This document shows positions 45,998-55,455 of a stretch of DNA of 64,000 bases, piece after piece. This DNA is from Winslowiella toletana (GTDB lineage: Bacteria > Pseudomonadota > Gammaproteobacteria > Enterobacterales > Enterobacteriaceae). The notes under the pieces were generated by a model. That model saw only the letters and a list, made by a program, of their open reading frames with translations. It ran no database searches and had not been told where the DNA came from. The stretch lies in contig NZ_JAGGMQ010000001.1 of the NCBI RefSeq assembly GCF_017875465.1, positions 2,294,001 to 2,358,000 on the forward strand, in the 5' to 3' direction. The position numbers and the translations under genes are program-made. Every line of letters starts with the position of its first letter. Position 1 is the first letter of the stretch.

Positions 45998-47176
45998 ATG
46001 AGCGACAAACGTTTTCGCATCACCCTGTTGTTTAATGCCAATAAAGTCTATGACCGCCAGGTGGTTGAAGGGGTGGGAGAATATTTACAGGCGTCGCAGA
46101 CCGACTGGGATATTTTTATCGAAGAGGATTTTCGCTGCCGCATTGAAAATATTCGCGAATGGCTCGGCGACGGGGTGATTGCCGACTATGACGACCAGCA
46201 GATCGAAACCCTGCTGCAACCGGTCAGTGTGCCGATTGTCGGCGTTGGCGGCTCCTATCACCGTGCGCAGGATTATCCGCCGGTCCACTATATCGCCACC
46301 GACAACGCCGCGCTGGTGGAGAGCGCCTTTATGCATCTGAAAGAGAAAGGGGTGCACCGCTTCGCCTTTTACGGTTTACCGCTGTCGAGCGGCAAGCGCT
46401 GGGCGCAGGAGCGGGAGTATGCCTTTCGTCAGCTGGTGGCGCAGGAGCGCTATCAGGGTGTGGTTTATCAGGGCATGGAGACCGCACCGGAAAACTGGCA
46501 GCATGCGCAGAACCGTCTGGCGGACTGGGTGCAAACCCTGCCGCCGCAAACCGGCATTATTGCGGTTACCGATGCACGCGCCCGCCATCTGCTACAGGTG
46601 TGTGAACATCTGAAAATTCCGGTGCCGGAAAAGCTGTGTGTGATTGGTATCGATAATGAAGAGCTGACGCGCTATCTGTCGCGGGTCGCGCTCTCTTCGG
46701 TGGCGCAAGGCTCACGACAAATGGGCTACCAGGCAGCAAAACTGCTGCATCGTCTGCTGGATAAGCAGGCATTGCCGCTCCAGCGTATTCTGGTGCCACC
46801 GGTAAAAGTGATTGAGCGCCGCTCTACCGACTATCGTTCGCTGCATGATCCGGCGGTGATTCAGGCGATGCACTATATCCGCTTTAATGCCTGTAAAGGC
46901 ATCAAGGTCGAACAGGTGCTGGATGCGGTCGGTATGTCGCGCTCCAATCTGGAAAAACGCTTTAAAGATGAGACCGGGGAGACCATTCACGCGCTGATTC
47001 ACAGTGAAAAGCTGGAGAAGGCGCGCACCCTGTTAATCACCTCATCGATGTCGATTAATGAGATTTCGCAGATGTGCGGCTATCCGTCGCTACAGTATTT
47101 CTACTCCGTGTTTAAGAAGAGCTATGCCAGCACCCCGGGCGAGTACCGTGAGCGCTTTGGCGAAGTCACGCTGTAG
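45998..47176 (+). CDS. xylR: Xylose operon activator XylR
   Basis: Xylose-responsive activator of xylAB and xylFGH. It has 392 residues as in E. coli: an N-terminal LacI-like sugar-binding domain (ITLLFNANKVYDRQVVEGVGEYLQAS, DWDIFIEEDFR, CVIGIDNEELTRYLSRVALSSVAQG) and a C-terminal AraC-type HTH (GIKVEQVLDAVGMSRSNLEKRFKDETGETIHALIH, SINEISQMCGYPSLQYFYSVFKKSY). ATG 45998 was chosen (GGGGAGGA eight bases upstream). It lies 92 bases after xylH on the same strand and may have its own weak promoter. Confidence 0.97.
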   Translation: MSDKRFRITLLFNANKVYDRQVVEGVGEYLQASQTDWDIFIEEDFRCRIENIREWLGDGVIADYDDQQIETLLQPVSVPIVGVGGSYHRAQDYPPVHYIATDNAALVESAFMHLKEKGVHRFAFYGLPLSSGKRWAQEREYAFRQLVAQERYQGVVYQGMETAPENWQHAQNRLADWVQTLPPQTGIIAVTDARARHLLQVCEHLKIPVPEKLCVIGIDNEELTRYLSRVALSSVAQGSRQMGYQAAKLLHRLLDKQALPLQRILVPPVKVIERRSTDYRSLHDPAVIQAMHYIRFNACKGIKVEQVLDAVGMSRSNLEKRFKDETGETIHALIHSEKLEKARTLLITSSMSINEISQMCGYPSLQYFYSVFKKSYASTPGEYRERFGEVTL

Positions 47177-47211
47177 CCATCGGACTGATAAAAATCGCCG
47201 TTGTTTACGAT

Positions 47212-48429
47212 ATGATTAGTGCCAGTGATAACAGAAATGACTACTATGCTGAATATTCTCTGTTAACCCATCTGGATAATCTGCCGTTGAAATCACCTGT
47301 CTCTTTTTTGCTGGCGCTAATGGTTATCGCACTACCCATGCGCAGTATGGCAAACAGTTCGCCCGATCCGCTGCTGGCTTCACAGATTGTTGATCGTTAT
47401 GCAGAACATATTTTTTATGGCACCGCCGCTACCGGCATGGCGCTGGTTGCCATTGATGGTAATCAGCGCGTGTTCACCAGCTTTGGCGACACCCGTCCTG
47501 GCAATAATGTCCGGCCGCAAAAAGACTCGCTGATCCGCATTGCTTCCCTAAGTAAGTTGCTGACCAGTGAAGTGATGGTAAAACTGGCCGAAGAAGGGCG
47601 TCTGCGTCTTGACGATCCGCTGAGTAAATATGCGCCGCCCGGCAGCCGGGTGCCCGCCTTTGGCGGTCAGCCGATTACGCTGATCAACCTGGCGACCCAC
47701 ACCAGTGGCCTGCCGCGTGAACAACCCGGCGGCAAAGCGCAACGCCCGGTATTTGTCTGGCCAACCCGTGACCAGCGCTGGAACTGGCTGCAAACCGCTC
47801 AGCTGACTACGCCACCAGGCGCTCGCGCCTCTTATTCAAATCTGGCCTACGATCTGCTGGGCGATGCGCTGGCGCGCGCCGCAGGCACCCCTTATCCGAC
47901 GCTGCTGAACAATAAAATCACCCGCCCGCTGGGGATGAAAGACACCACCTTTACCCCGTCGCCTGAACAGTGCGCGCGCCTGATGGTGCCGGAGAAAGGC
48001 GCCAGCCCGTGCAACAATACGCTGGCCGCCATCGGCAGCGGCGGCATCTACTCGACGCCAGACGATATTGGCCGCTGGATGCAGCAGTTCCTCTCCTCCG
48101 ATGTACACCAGCGCAGTCCGCAGGCCGACCGCCTGCAGACGCTGATCTATCGTCGTAGCCAGCTCACCAAAGTAGATGGCATGGATGTACCGGGCAAAGC
48201 CGATGCGTTGGGGATGGGTTGGGTATATATGGAGCCGAAGAACGGACTGCCGGGCATTATTCAGAAAACCGGCGGTGGCGGCGGCTTTATCACTTATATG
48301 GCGATGGTGCCGCAGCATAACGTTGGCGTCTTTGTGGTGGTCACCCGTTCGCCGTTAAGCCGTTTTACGCCGATGAGCGATGCGGTAAATAATCTGCTGG
48401 CGGAACTGGTGCGTAATACGGCGGGTTAA
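47212..48429 (+). CDS. ampH: Beta-lactamase-fold D-alanyl-D-alanine carboxypeptidase/endopeptidase AmpH
   Basis: Class C beta-lactamase-like peptidoglycan hydrolase, active on cross-links and pentapeptides. The serine motif is IASLSKLLTSE (S-x-x-K), then YSNLAYDLL (Y-x-N) and TGGGGGF in place of KTG. Long blocks equal E. coli AmpH: VDRYAEHIFYG-ATGMALV-IDGNQRVF, ATHTSGLPREQPGGKA, GMKDTTFTPSPEQC-RLMV. ATG 47212 gives 405 residues but an odd acidic leader and no ribosome site. TTG 47287 would give a normal signal peptide (MKSPVSFLLALMVIALPMRSMA) and 380 residues, close to the 385 in E. coli, and may be the true start. Confidence 0.92.
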   Translation: MISASDNRNDYYAEYSLLTHLDNLPLKSPVSFLLALMVIALPMRSMANSSPDPLLASQIVDRYAEHIFYGTAATGMALVAIDGNQRVFTSFGDTRPGNNVRPQKDSLIRIASLSKLLTSEVMVKLAEEGRLRLDDPLSKYAPPGSRVPAFGGQPITLINLATHTSGLPREQPGGKAQRPVFVWPTRDQRWNWLQTAQLTTPPGARASYSNLAYDLLGDALARAAGTPYPTLLNNKITRPLGMKDTTFTPSPEQCARLMVPEKGASPCNNTLAAIGSGGIYSTPDDIGRWMQQFLSSDVHQRSPQADRLQTLIYRRSQLTKVDGMDVPGKADALGMGWVYMEPKNGLPGIIQKTGGGGGFITYMAMVPQHNVGVFVVVTRSPLSRFTPMSDAVNNLLAELVRNTAG

Positions 48430-48499
48430 GATCTGACACATGTAAGGGAGCCGTTATTGGCTCCCGTATGGCAGCGGGTACGGTGCCAGTCATCAACAC

Positions 48500-48523
48500 G
48501 GGCGGCGAGAACGCCGCCCCTAC
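48500..48523 (-). repeat. Single GTAG-tagged REP palindrome
   Basis: One full unit (stem GGGCGGCG/CGCCGCCC, loop AGAA on this strand, ending CTAC) lies between the convergent ends of ampH and dnaC. Confidence 0.8.
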
Positions 48524-48542
48524 AAATCCTGTATGTTATATG

Positions 48543-49283
48543 TTAATACTCTTCGCCAGTCACCCGGCTACGATAGCTGTCCCAGGTAAAACGTACCCAC
48601 AGGCTTTTACCGAGACGCATACGATCCATGACGCGTTCGCCAAGCAGGTTGTTCATCCCGGCGATATCGAGATTCGACAGCATACCGGTCGGACGTTTGG
48701 ATGAGGAGCGGCGGTCAACAATCTGATTGATAATCACCTTCTCGTAGCGCGATTCGGTCTGCATCCCGATCTCATCAATCACCAGCAGATCGACGGTGCT
48801 CAGCTCATGGATCAGGCTCTCTTCGGTCACGCCGTTGCCGCCGCTGAATGTGCCTTTCATATTTGACATCAGATCGGCAACCGTCACCACCAGCACACTT
48901 TTACCACGTAAAATCAGAAAGTTACCAATCGCGGCCGCCAGATGGTTCTTGCCGGTGCCAGGCTTGCCGGAAAAGACAAAACTGGCGATGCTGCCGTCAA
49001 ACTCTTCCGCATACTGACGCGCGCGATCCAGCGCCAGCTGCTGCCCTTCACTCTCGACACGGTAGTTATCAAATGAGCAGTTGATATGCAGTTCACGAAT
49101 GCCGGAGCGTCCAAGAATCCGCTGCATTTTCATTGCACGATTTTCACGGGCAATATCCTGCGAACGGATACGCCCCTGTTCCTGATTCCAGGCAAGCAGC
49201 TCGGCGCTGTCCTTAAACTTGGGCTTAATATGCGCAGGCACTAAGCGCTGGATCCGTTTAAACAAGTCGGCACTGTTTTTCAT
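48543..49283 (-). CDS. dnaC: DNA replication protein DnaC (helicase loader)
   Basis: AAA+ protein that loads DnaB helicase onto DNA. It has 246 residues (E. coli 245). Walker A SGKPGTGKNHLAAAIGN, Walker B DLLVIDEIGMQTES, sensor/arginine-finger region QIVDRRSSSKRPTGMLSN and the C-terminal GERVMDRMRLGKSLWVRFTWDSYRSRVTGEEY are all E. coli-like. The N-terminal DnaB-binding segment (MKNSADLFKRIQRLVPAHIKPKF) is complete. It follows dnaT by two bases, as in E. coli. Confidence 0.97.
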   Translation of the reverse strand: MKNSADLFKRIQRLVPAHIKPKFKDSAELLAWNQEQGRIRSQDIARENRAMKMQRILGRSGIRELHINCSFDNYRVESEGQQLALDRARQYAEEFDGSIASFVFSGKPGTGKNHLAAAIGNFLILRGKSVLVVTVADLMSNMKGTFSGGNGVTEESLIHELSTVDLLVIDEIGMQTESRYEKVIINQIVDRRSSSKRPTGMLSNLDIAGMNNLLGERVMDRMRLGKSLWVRFTWDSYRSRVTGEEY

Positions 49284-49285
49284 CG

Positions 49286-49831
49286 CTAACCTCGAAAGCC
49301 ATCAGGAATGGATTGGTCAGGTTCAGGAAGATGGTTAAGGTCCCGTTTCTGCTGGCCGCCATTGGCGGCGCGACTTAACTGGATGCTGCGCGCCAGTTTT
49401 TGCTGCCACTGCACATGGTGGAACATGCGTCCTTCCGCCTGCCAGTAGCTGACAAATGAGGCCAGTTCCGCTGGCGTCACCGCCGACGTTAGCGCCACGC
49501 CCCAGACTGCCGCCAGACGAACAAAATCAGCATCCGGCTGCCAGCCCTGATAGAGCGCGAATTTACCGCCCGGCACCGGAATGGCCTCAGGATGGGCCAG
49601 ATGGTCATCAAACAGGCTATCCTCAAGCGCCACATCGGAACGCGCCTGAGAAGAGGCCGCTTCAATCGCCAGCAGCTGAGCCAGCCGATCCGGCGTCACC
49701 GCATACATCACCGGCGCGTTGTTATCAAACACGGCGACCGCGCCCTGCTCAGCAGAAGCCAGCGCAGCAAGCGGGTGTTGGCGAAACGCATCGAGGCCAA
49801 TGATCGTGGAGGTTAAGATTTTGACAGACAT
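49286..49831 (-). CDS. dnaT: Primosomal protein DnaT
   Basis: Component of the PriA-PriB-DnaT restart primosome, needed to reload DnaB-DnaC at stalled forks. It has 181 residues (E. coli 179): an N-terminal oligomerisation domain ([54 protein letters not shown]), a C-terminal ssDNA-binding part ([26 protein letters not shown]) and the tail IPDGFRG. First of the dnaT-dnaC operon. Confidence 0.96.
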   Translation of the reverse strand: MSVKILTSTIIGLDAFRQHPLAALASAEQGAVAVFDNNAPVMYAVTPDRLAQLLAIEAASSQARSDVALEDSLFDDHLAHPEAIPVPGGKFALYQGWQPDADFVRLAAVWGVALTSAVTPAELASFVSYWQAEGRMFHHVQWQQKLARSIQLSRAANGGQQKRDLNHLPEPDQSIPDGFRG

Positions 49832-49964
49832 GGCTCAGTCTCTGGTTGAGGTTAATTCTCAGCTACGGGAGGGGAGAAAGCGCTCCGCTCCCATCTGATT
49901 CTAACAATTTTACCGAGAGAGATCGCATAAATCAGCCGCAGAAGGGCGTAAACGCGACAATAAA

Positions 49965-50612
49965 TCAGTTTTGCTGCTGGAACTCAAACAGTGACTTTTT
50001 TTCCGGCACCGTTTTCATGGCCCACAGATAGCGTACGCTGGCAAACAGGCAAAAACTGTAGCCGAGCAGTTCGCTGCCCTCTTCCGCCATATTCTTCACC
50101 GTGCGGTGATAACCATCCAGCATCAGATGCTGCCAGAGCGCATTAACGCCAAACAGGCGCGAAAAAACCAGAATCGTCAACAAACCGGCAGCCATCATAT
50201 TCCACGCCGGATGCTGCAAAAGATGCACCAGGCCGCGCAGACATTTTTGCAGATGCAACAGTGCGTAAGTCAGGCAAATCGCCGTCACTGCCAGCGCAAA
50301 CCAGACCCAGGCGCCGTGGCGTATCTCATCAAACAGGAAATCCATCTCACGGATCAGCATGCAGGCATAAAACCCACCAATCAGCTGCAAACCGGCACGA
50401 TACTCAGCATGGCGGATGGCGGCGATAAAAAATGACGCAGCGATTATCGCCAGGATCAGCTCCTGGGCGCCTTCGGTAAAAGACGTCTCATGCAGGGCAT
50501 TATTCATCCAGTTTACATCGATATACACCAGCCCCATCATCAGGCAGAGAAAAACGGCGCAGGCTACAAAAGCCAAAAGTTTATTGCGAAGCACTACAAG
50601 CTCGGACTGCAT
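49965..50612 (-). CDS. Inner-membrane protein of unknown function
   Basis: A 215-residue integral membrane protein that I do not recognise. About six hydrophobic segments are visible: near residues 12-30, 48-65, 72-88, 100-120, 135-155 and 183-197. Charged and acidic motifs lie between them, notably LIREMDFLFDEIRHG and KNMAEEGSELLGYSFCLFASVRYL. The repeated pattern of acidic residues around membrane helices could be a metal site or a proton path, but nothing proves it. It is alone between dnaT and the esterase gene, on the same strand as both. Confidence 0.75.
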   Translation of the reverse strand: MQSELVVLRNKLLAFVACAVFLCLMMGLVYIDVNWMNNALHETSFTEGAQELILAIIAASFFIAAIRHAEYRAGLQLIGGFYACMLIREMDFLFDEIRHGAWVWFALAVTAICLTYALLHLQKCLRGLVHLLQHPAWNMMAAGLLTILVFSRLFGVNALWQHLMLDGYHRTVKNMAEEGSELLGYSFCLFASVRYLWAMKTVPEKKSLFEFQQQN

Positions 50613-50727
50613 AAAATTTCCACGATAATGATTATCCGTGAAATTATATTTATCCGTGATATTTTTGCTTCGCTAATGATGCCATCACCACCAGCGAAGC
50701 GGCATGGCGCCTGACGTTAAGCTAAAT

Positions 50728-52719
50728 TCAGAAGCGGGCGCTGACGCCAAGGTTATACATAAATTGTTCGCCAGAGCTAAGACCCTCGGTCTGTGAAACT
50801 GAGGCAAAGGCCGCCAGGTTTTCCCCCAGTGGCACATGCGCCCCAACTCTGACATCTACCCAGTTACTGTCCTGCGGCGCGCTGTCACGCGTAAACGAAG
50901 TCTGCGTCGATTTCAGCCCACCACCGGCACGCCAGACATCATCACCTAACTGATGGTTGTAACTCACTTCCGCCCAGGGATTAACCCAGCCAAGTTGCGA
51001 GTCGAGACGCCAGCCAACCGCACCGATTTGTGAATGATAAGTCTGATCGTTAAACCGCATCGAGGTGCTGAGATTATCCTGCTCGCTGTAGCCCGCCACC
51101 CGGCTGTAATCGACGGCATACTGCAACGTCGGACCGGTAGTCAGCCAGCTGGTCACCGGGAAATCCCAGCCGCCGGAAACGCGCGCGCCCAGCTGCCTGC
51201 CATCGGTAGCGCCCTGCTCCCTGCGCGTCGCCGGGCCTAAGGTGATACGTCGCTCAATATCATCGTAATCCGCGACGGCAAAGTGCAGATCGGCATTTAC
51301 CCAACCGCCAGCAAGCCATGCCAGTTCACTGTAAGCTGACACCAGCCAGCCGCGCATTTTATAGTCATAATCGGGCGTCGGGTGCTGCTTATCGTCCGAT
51401 GCGGAAACCAGCGCCCCGACCAGCCAGCTATCAGTCAGTTTATAATCGACACCGAGGGTCAGGTTATGCGTGGTGGCATTGCCGTCTCCCGGCGGCTGAT
51501 TAACGTCATTATGCTGACCGGCATAGCCACCGTACACACTTAGCGACCCCTGCGGATTGTCGCTATGGCGCTGCTGTTGCAGGCGGCTGTCGAGGGTATT
51601 GCGCATATCACGCGCCATCGCCTGGGTGGCCTGATTGAGCGCCATCACCTGCACCGGCGCATCGAGTACCGACTGCATATAGTCGCCGATAAGCAGATGG
51701 ACATCCGGACTGGGATGCAGCGGATCGGCAAATAAATACGCCTGCTCCCTGGCGAAACCCGGCGTCGAAACGCTGCATAGCGCCGCAGAAACGCCCGGCG
51801 GACAGGCCATTCCGGCGGTATTGCTTAGCCCGTAACGCGCCGGATCCGCCAGCACCTCGTTAAACAGGCCATTAACGTCAACGCGCACGATATTGCCGTT
51901 AAATGTGGCTAAGTAGCGATCTTCCTGCTGGTTGTAGCTATCGGTTAACGTCTCCAGCTGGCTGCTAAGCTGCTGCCAGCTGGCAAAGAGTTGATCGGCT
52001 ATCGCCTGTTGCAGCGCCGGCACCGTGGTGAGCGCCCCCGCTGCGGCATACATCGCATCCTGAATCGCCTGCTGACGCGCGCCGCGGTTTAAGGTGCTCT
52101 GACTGTTTAGCGACTGAAAAGCCAGCGCCACCGCACTGTCCGCTACCGGCAGTAAGCCCACGCTGATAACCTGTTGCAGCAGGGCGGGCGTCGCGCCGAC
52201 ATTCGGCACCGTCGGCACCACCACCGTACTGGCGCCAGCCGCAAGTAGCGTCTGCACCTGACTGGCGGCGGCAAACGCACTGCTGCTGACGATCGCCGGC
52301 GCCGACCCCGGATTCAGCGCCGCTGTGGCGAGATCGTTACCGCCAATCCAGTGAATATAGAGTCCATTGCCATCGGCGCGACCGCCACTGGCGGACAGAT
52401 AAGCATTGACCTGCTGTCGGGTATTATCGATCGGGTTAAGCGCCGGTACCGCCACCGCACCGCCGGCGGCATAGTTGGTGCCGCCGTCGTCGGAAGGACG
52501 CAGCGTCTGGTTAATCTTTTGCGCCAGAATATCGTCATACAGCGGATGCGCAGCGCCATCCCAGGTATAGCGGCCGTTATTGCCGCTATCGCTCAGGCTG
52601 TCGCCAAACACATACAGCTGATCCCAGGCATGCGCCTGAATGGTAAAGATTAAAAGCCCGGCCGCTAACAGCCCCCCAAAGGCTAAACGGCGACCACTCC
52701 TCTCTCTTTTCTGCAGCAT
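50728..52719 (-). CDS. GDSL-type autotransporter esterase (EstA/ApeE-like)
   Basis: A 663-residue outer-membrane esterase/lipase. Signal peptide to about residue 31 (ending AHA). The passenger is a GDSL hydrolase: nucleophile Ser41 in VFGDSLSDSG, the oxyanion region in GGTNYAAGGA and WIGGNDLA, and the Asp/His pair in LFADPLHPSPDVHLLIGDY. The last about 270 residues form the autotransporter barrel (SLSVYGGYAGQHND onward) ending in ...LGVSARF, the terminal Phe needed for BAM recognition. It releases fatty acids from short esters at the cell surface; the natural substrate is unknown. No secretion partner is required. Confidence 0.93.
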   Translation of the reverse strand: MLQKRERSGRRLAFGGLLAAGLLIFTIQAHAWDQLYVFGDSLSDSGNNGRYTWDGAAHPLYDDILAQKINQTLRPSDDGGTNYAAGGAVAVPALNPIDNTRQQVNAYLSASGGRADGNGLYIHWIGGNDLATAALNPGSAPAIVSSSAFAAASQVQTLLAAGASTVVVPTVPNVGATPALLQQVISVGLLPVADSAVALAFQSLNSQSTLNRGARQQAIQDAMYAAAGALTTVPALQQAIADQLFASWQQLSSQLETLTDSYNQQEDRYLATFNGNIVRVDVNGLFNEVLADPARYGLSNTAGMACPPGVSAALCSVSTPGFAREQAYLFADPLHPSPDVHLLIGDYMQSVLDAPVQVMALNQATQAMARDMRNTLDSRLQQQRHSDNPQGSLSVYGGYAGQHNDVNQPPGDGNATTHNLTLGVDYKLTDSWLVGALVSASDDKQHPTPDYDYKMRGWLVSAYSELAWLAGGWVNADLHFAVADYDDIERRITLGPATRREQGATDGRQLGARVSGGWDFPVTSWLTTGPTLQYAVDYSRVAGYSEQDNLSTSMRFNDQTYHSQIGAVGWRLDSQLGWVNPWAEVSYNHQLGDDVWRAGGGLKSTQTSFTRDSAPQDSNWVDVRVGAHVPLGENLAAFASVSQTEGLSSGEQFMYNLGVSARF

Positions 52720-52871
52720 TATCCGACTCCAAAAAAAGAGCCAAACTGGCGAGTTGTTAGTATTATTTATCGGTCATCACTTTATTCCACTGGTTAACTA
52801 TTGACCGATTGCATGCCACGTCAAGGATAAAACCAACAAATTTTGCGCCTTTACCAATAAGGGATTTAAAA

Positions 52872-53435
52872 ATGCAACGATGCGGCTGGGTAACACAGGA
52901 TCCTCTCTACCTTACCTATCACGACAGTGAATGGGGTATTCCGCAAACGAAAGGCAAAGCGCTGTATGAAATGATCTGCCTTGAGGGTCAGCAGGCGGGG
53001 CTGTCATGGATTACCGTGCTAAAGAAGCGCGAGAACTATCGCCGCGCCTTTAAAGGGTTCGATCCCGCAGCGGTGGCGCTGATGGGTGAAGAGGAACTTG
53101 ATACGTTAATGCAGGACAGCGGGCTGATTCGCCATCGCGGCAAGCTTACGGCGATTATCGTGAATGCCCGTGCGTATCTGGCGATGGAAGCCGGTGGCGA
53201 GGATTTCGCCGATTTTATCTGGAGTTTTGTCGACCACCAGCCGCAGATCAATCATCTGACCAGCCTCGCCGGGGCGCCGGGTAAAACCGCAGTTTCCGAT
53301 GCGCTGTCAAAAGCGTTAAAAAAGCGCGGTTTTAAATTTGTCGGATCGACTACCTGTTACGCATTTATGCAGGCCTGCGGGCTGGTTAACGATCATGTGA
53401 TCGACTGCTTTTGCCATCCTGATAATCTTTCGTAG
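52872..53435 (+). CDS. tag: DNA-3-methyladenine glycosylase I
   Basis: Base-excision repair enzyme removing 3-methyladenine. It has 187 residues as in E. coli. ATG 52872 (MQRCGWVTQDPLYLTYHDSEWG) has AAGGG eight bases upstream; the frame extends 21 codons further without family support. The zinc-snap residues are seen: Cys4 in QRCGWV, His17 in TYHDSEWG, and the C-terminal His and Cys in NDHVIDCFCH. The active-site Glu lies in MICLEGQQAGLSWITVLKKRENYR. Confidence 0.97.
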   Translation: MQRCGWVTQDPLYLTYHDSEWGIPQTKGKALYEMICLEGQQAGLSWITVLKKRENYRRAFKGFDPAAVALMGEEELDTLMQDSGLIRHRGKLTAIIVNARAYLAMEAGGEDFADFIWSFVDHQPQINHLTSLAGAPGKTAVSDALSKALKKRGFKFVGSTTCYAFMQACGLVNDHVIDCFCHPDNLS

Positions 53436-53482
53436 CTCAGATTTACATTTTAAGACCTAATCTTAGAGTTTTCCCTCACATT

Positions 53483-53506
53483 TAAGCGGCATAATTGTGC
53501 CGCTTA
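53483..53506. terminator. 9-bp hairpin between tag and yiaD
   Basis: TAAGCGGCA (53483-53491) pairs with 53498-53506 around TAATTG, 47 bases after the tag stop codon. There is no strong T run. It is probably a 3' end for tag, or part of the yiaD leader. Confidence 0.45.
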
Positions 53507-53550
53507 TAGATGTAATTACATCTTCCAGAGAGACGTTTGAGGGAACATCC

Positions 53551-54210
53551 ATGAAAAAAAGTATTATCTCCATCTCCTTGCTACTGAGCGGCGCGCTGGC
53601 GCTTTCCGGCTGTACCACTAACCCCTATACCGGTGAATCCCAGGCTGGCAAAGCCGGTATCGGTGCCGGACTGGGTGCGGCCTTAGGCGCGGGTGTCGGC
53701 GTACTTTCTTCTTCGAAGAAAGATCGCGGTAAAGGCGCGCTGATTGGCGCCGCTGCGGGCGCAGCGCTGGGCGGCGGGGCGGGTTATTATATGGACGTGC
53801 AGGAAGCGAAGCTGCGCGAGAAGATGAAAGGCACCGGCGTCAGCGTGACGCGCAACGGTGACAATATCATTCTTAATATGCCAAATAATGTCACTTTCGA
53901 TTCCAGCAGCAGCACGCTGAAACCGGCGGGCGCTAATACCCTGACCGGCGTGGCGATGGTGCTGAAAGAGTATCCGAAAACTGCGGTGACGATTATCGGC
54001 CATACCGACAGCACCGGCACCCGGGCGCTGAATATGAAGCTGTCACAGCAGCGCGCTGACAGTGTTGGCAGTTCGCTGATTACCCAGGGCGTGGCGGCAA
54101 ACCGCATCCGTACCCAGGGGCTGGGACCGGATCACCCGATTGCCAGCAACAGTAGCGAAGAGGGTAAAGCACAAAACCGTCGTGTGGAAATTACCCTTAG
54201 CCCGCTGTAA
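53551..54210 (+). CDS. yiaD: OmpA-family outer-membrane lipoprotein YiaD
   Basis: A 219-residue lipoprotein, the same length as E. coli YiaD. Signal peptide with lipobox LSGC (Cys20), then a glycine-zipper segment (GIGAGLGAALGAGVGVLSSSKKDRGKGALIGAAAGAALGGGAGYYMDVQEAKLR) that can insert into membranes, and a C-terminal OmpA/Pal domain binding peptidoglycan (FDSSSSTLKPAGANTLTGVAMVLKEYP, IGHTDSTGTRALNMKLSQQRADSV, GLGPDHPIASNSSEEGKAQNRRVEI). It starts with GAGGGA seven bases upstream. In E. coli the gene is next to ghrB, which here lies about 4.5 kb further on, behind the kgu genes. Confidence 0.96.
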   Translation: MKKSIISISLLLSGALALSGCTTNPYTGESQAGKAGIGAGLGAALGAGVGVLSSSKKDRGKGALIGAAAGAALGGGAGYYMDVQEAKLREKMKGTGVSVTRNGDNIILNMPNNVTFDSSSSTLKPAGANTLTGVAMVLKEYPKTAVTIIGHTDSTGTRALNMKLSQQRADSVGSSLITQGVAANRIRTQGLGPDHPIASNSSEEGKAQNRRVEITLSPL

Positions 54211-54223
54211 TTCCCTCCGGCCG

Positions 54224-54247
54224 ACAGGGGCGGCACCCTGCCCCTGT
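54224..54247 (+). terminator. Stem-loop after yiaD
   Basis: ACAGGGGC (54224-54231) pairs with 54240-54247 around GGCACCCT, 13 bases after the yiaD stop. No T tract follows. Confidence 0.45.
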
Positions 54248-54316
54248 TATCTCCGCTATTAACGTCGGCTAAAAAGCTGTGCTAGTCTCTGGCCCAATCG
54301 AATGCAGAGGATAGCC

Positions 54317-55339
54317 ATGAAGCGCAAGGCCGCACGAGCCACCATCAGCGATGTCGCAAAAGCGGCAAGCACCGGCAAAACCAGTGTTTCGCGTTATCTT
54401 AACGGCGAGCATCATGCGCTTTCCGCCGCACTGAAGCAGCGTATCGAACAGGCGATCGCCGCCCTCGATTATCGTCCCAGCCAGATGGCGCGCGGGCTGA
54501 AACGTGGTCGTACCCGTCTGATCGGCCTGATAATCGCCGATATCACCAATCCCTATTCCGTTGATGTGCTGTCCGGCATCGAAGCCGCCTGCCGCGCGCA
54601 GGGTTTTACTCTGCTGGTGTGTAACACCAATAACGAAGTGGATCAGGAGCGCCATTATCTGCAACTGCTAAGCAGTTATCAGGTGGAAGGGATTGTGGTC
54701 AATGCGGTCGGCATGCGCGAAGAGGCGCTAAGCATGCTGCAACAGTCGCTGCTGCCGATGGTGCTGATTGACCGTAAAATCCCGGATTTCGCCTGTGATG
54801 TGGTCGGCCTGAATAACGCCGAAGCCGCCAGCGTCGCCACCGAACATCTGCTGGCTAACGGTTATCAGGCGATTCTGTTTCTCAGCGAACCGCTGGGGCT
54901 GGTCAACACCCGCCGCGAACGTTTGCAGGCGTTTAAAGCCGCCGCGCAACGCCATCAGCTGGCCAGCGCCGAACAGGCGGAAGCCGCGCTGAATGAAGAA
55001 GCGAAACTCGACAGCATTCTGCGCGACTTTTACCAGCGCCATCAGCAGCATCGCTGCGCGGTGATGGTGGCCAATGGTTCATTAACCCTGCAAGTAGCGC
55101 GTTCACTGCGACGCCTTGGACTGCGCTGGGGGCCGGATATCGGCCTGCTGGGCTTTGATGAGCTGGAGTGGGCTGAACTGGCGGGCGTGGGCATCACTAC
55201 CTTAAAACAACCGACCTGGCAGATCGGCTATGCCGCGCTGGAACAGGTGATTCGCCGGATTGACGGCAACGAACAGCCGCTGGCTGAACAGATGTTTTCC
55301 GGCGAGCTGGTGATCCGCGGTTCCACCTCTCCGCAGTAA
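54317..55339 (+). CDS. LacI-family regulator of the 2-ketogluconate operon (PtxS-like)
   Basis: A 340-residue LacI-type repressor. HTH near residues 7-30 (ARATISDVAKAASTGKTSVSRYLNGEHH) with hinge YRPSQMARGLKRGRTRLIGLI, then a periplasmic-binding-like effector domain (IIADITNPYSVDVLSGIEAACRAQGF, GLLGFDELEWAELAGVGITTLKQP). ATG 54317 (AGAGGA upstream) was preferred to ATG 54302. It precedes kguE-kguK-kguT-ghrB on the same strand, with a LacI-type palindrome (55506-55519) between. In Pseudomonas, PtxS represses the kgu genes and responds to 2-ketogluconate; the same role here is inferred. Confidence 0.87.
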   Translation: MKRKAARATISDVAKAASTGKTSVSRYLNGEHHALSAALKQRIEQAIAALDYRPSQMARGLKRGRTRLIGLIIADITNPYSVDVLSGIEAACRAQGFTLLVCNTNNEVDQERHYLQLLSSYQVEGIVVNAVGMREEALSMLQQSLLPMVLIDRKIPDFACDVVGLNNAEAASVATEHLLANGYQAILFLSEPLGLVNTRRERLQAFKAAAQRHQLASAEQAEAALNEEAKLDSILRDFYQRHQQHRCAVMVANGSLTLQVARSLRRLGLRWGPDIGLLGFDELEWAELAGVGITTLKQPTWQIGYAALEQVIRRIDGNEQPLAEQMFSGELVIRGSTSPQ

Positions 55340-55349
55340 CTAATCCTGC

Positions 55350-55420
55350 GGGCGGCGAGAACGCCGCCCGTGCCAATGATTTATACGAACCATCATGACG
55401 GCGTTCTCGCCGCCTGTGCC
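55350..55420. repeat. Two variant REP palindromes after the LacI-type gene
   Basis: Units at 55350-55373 and 55397-55420 share the GGCGGCG/CGCCGCC stems but lack the GTAG tag and end in GTGCC. They lie between the regulator gene and the kgu promoter, so they may insulate the two transcripts. Confidence 0.65.
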
Positions 55421-55455
55421 AATACCTGCTTTTCTGCATCGAATTTTCCTGAATT

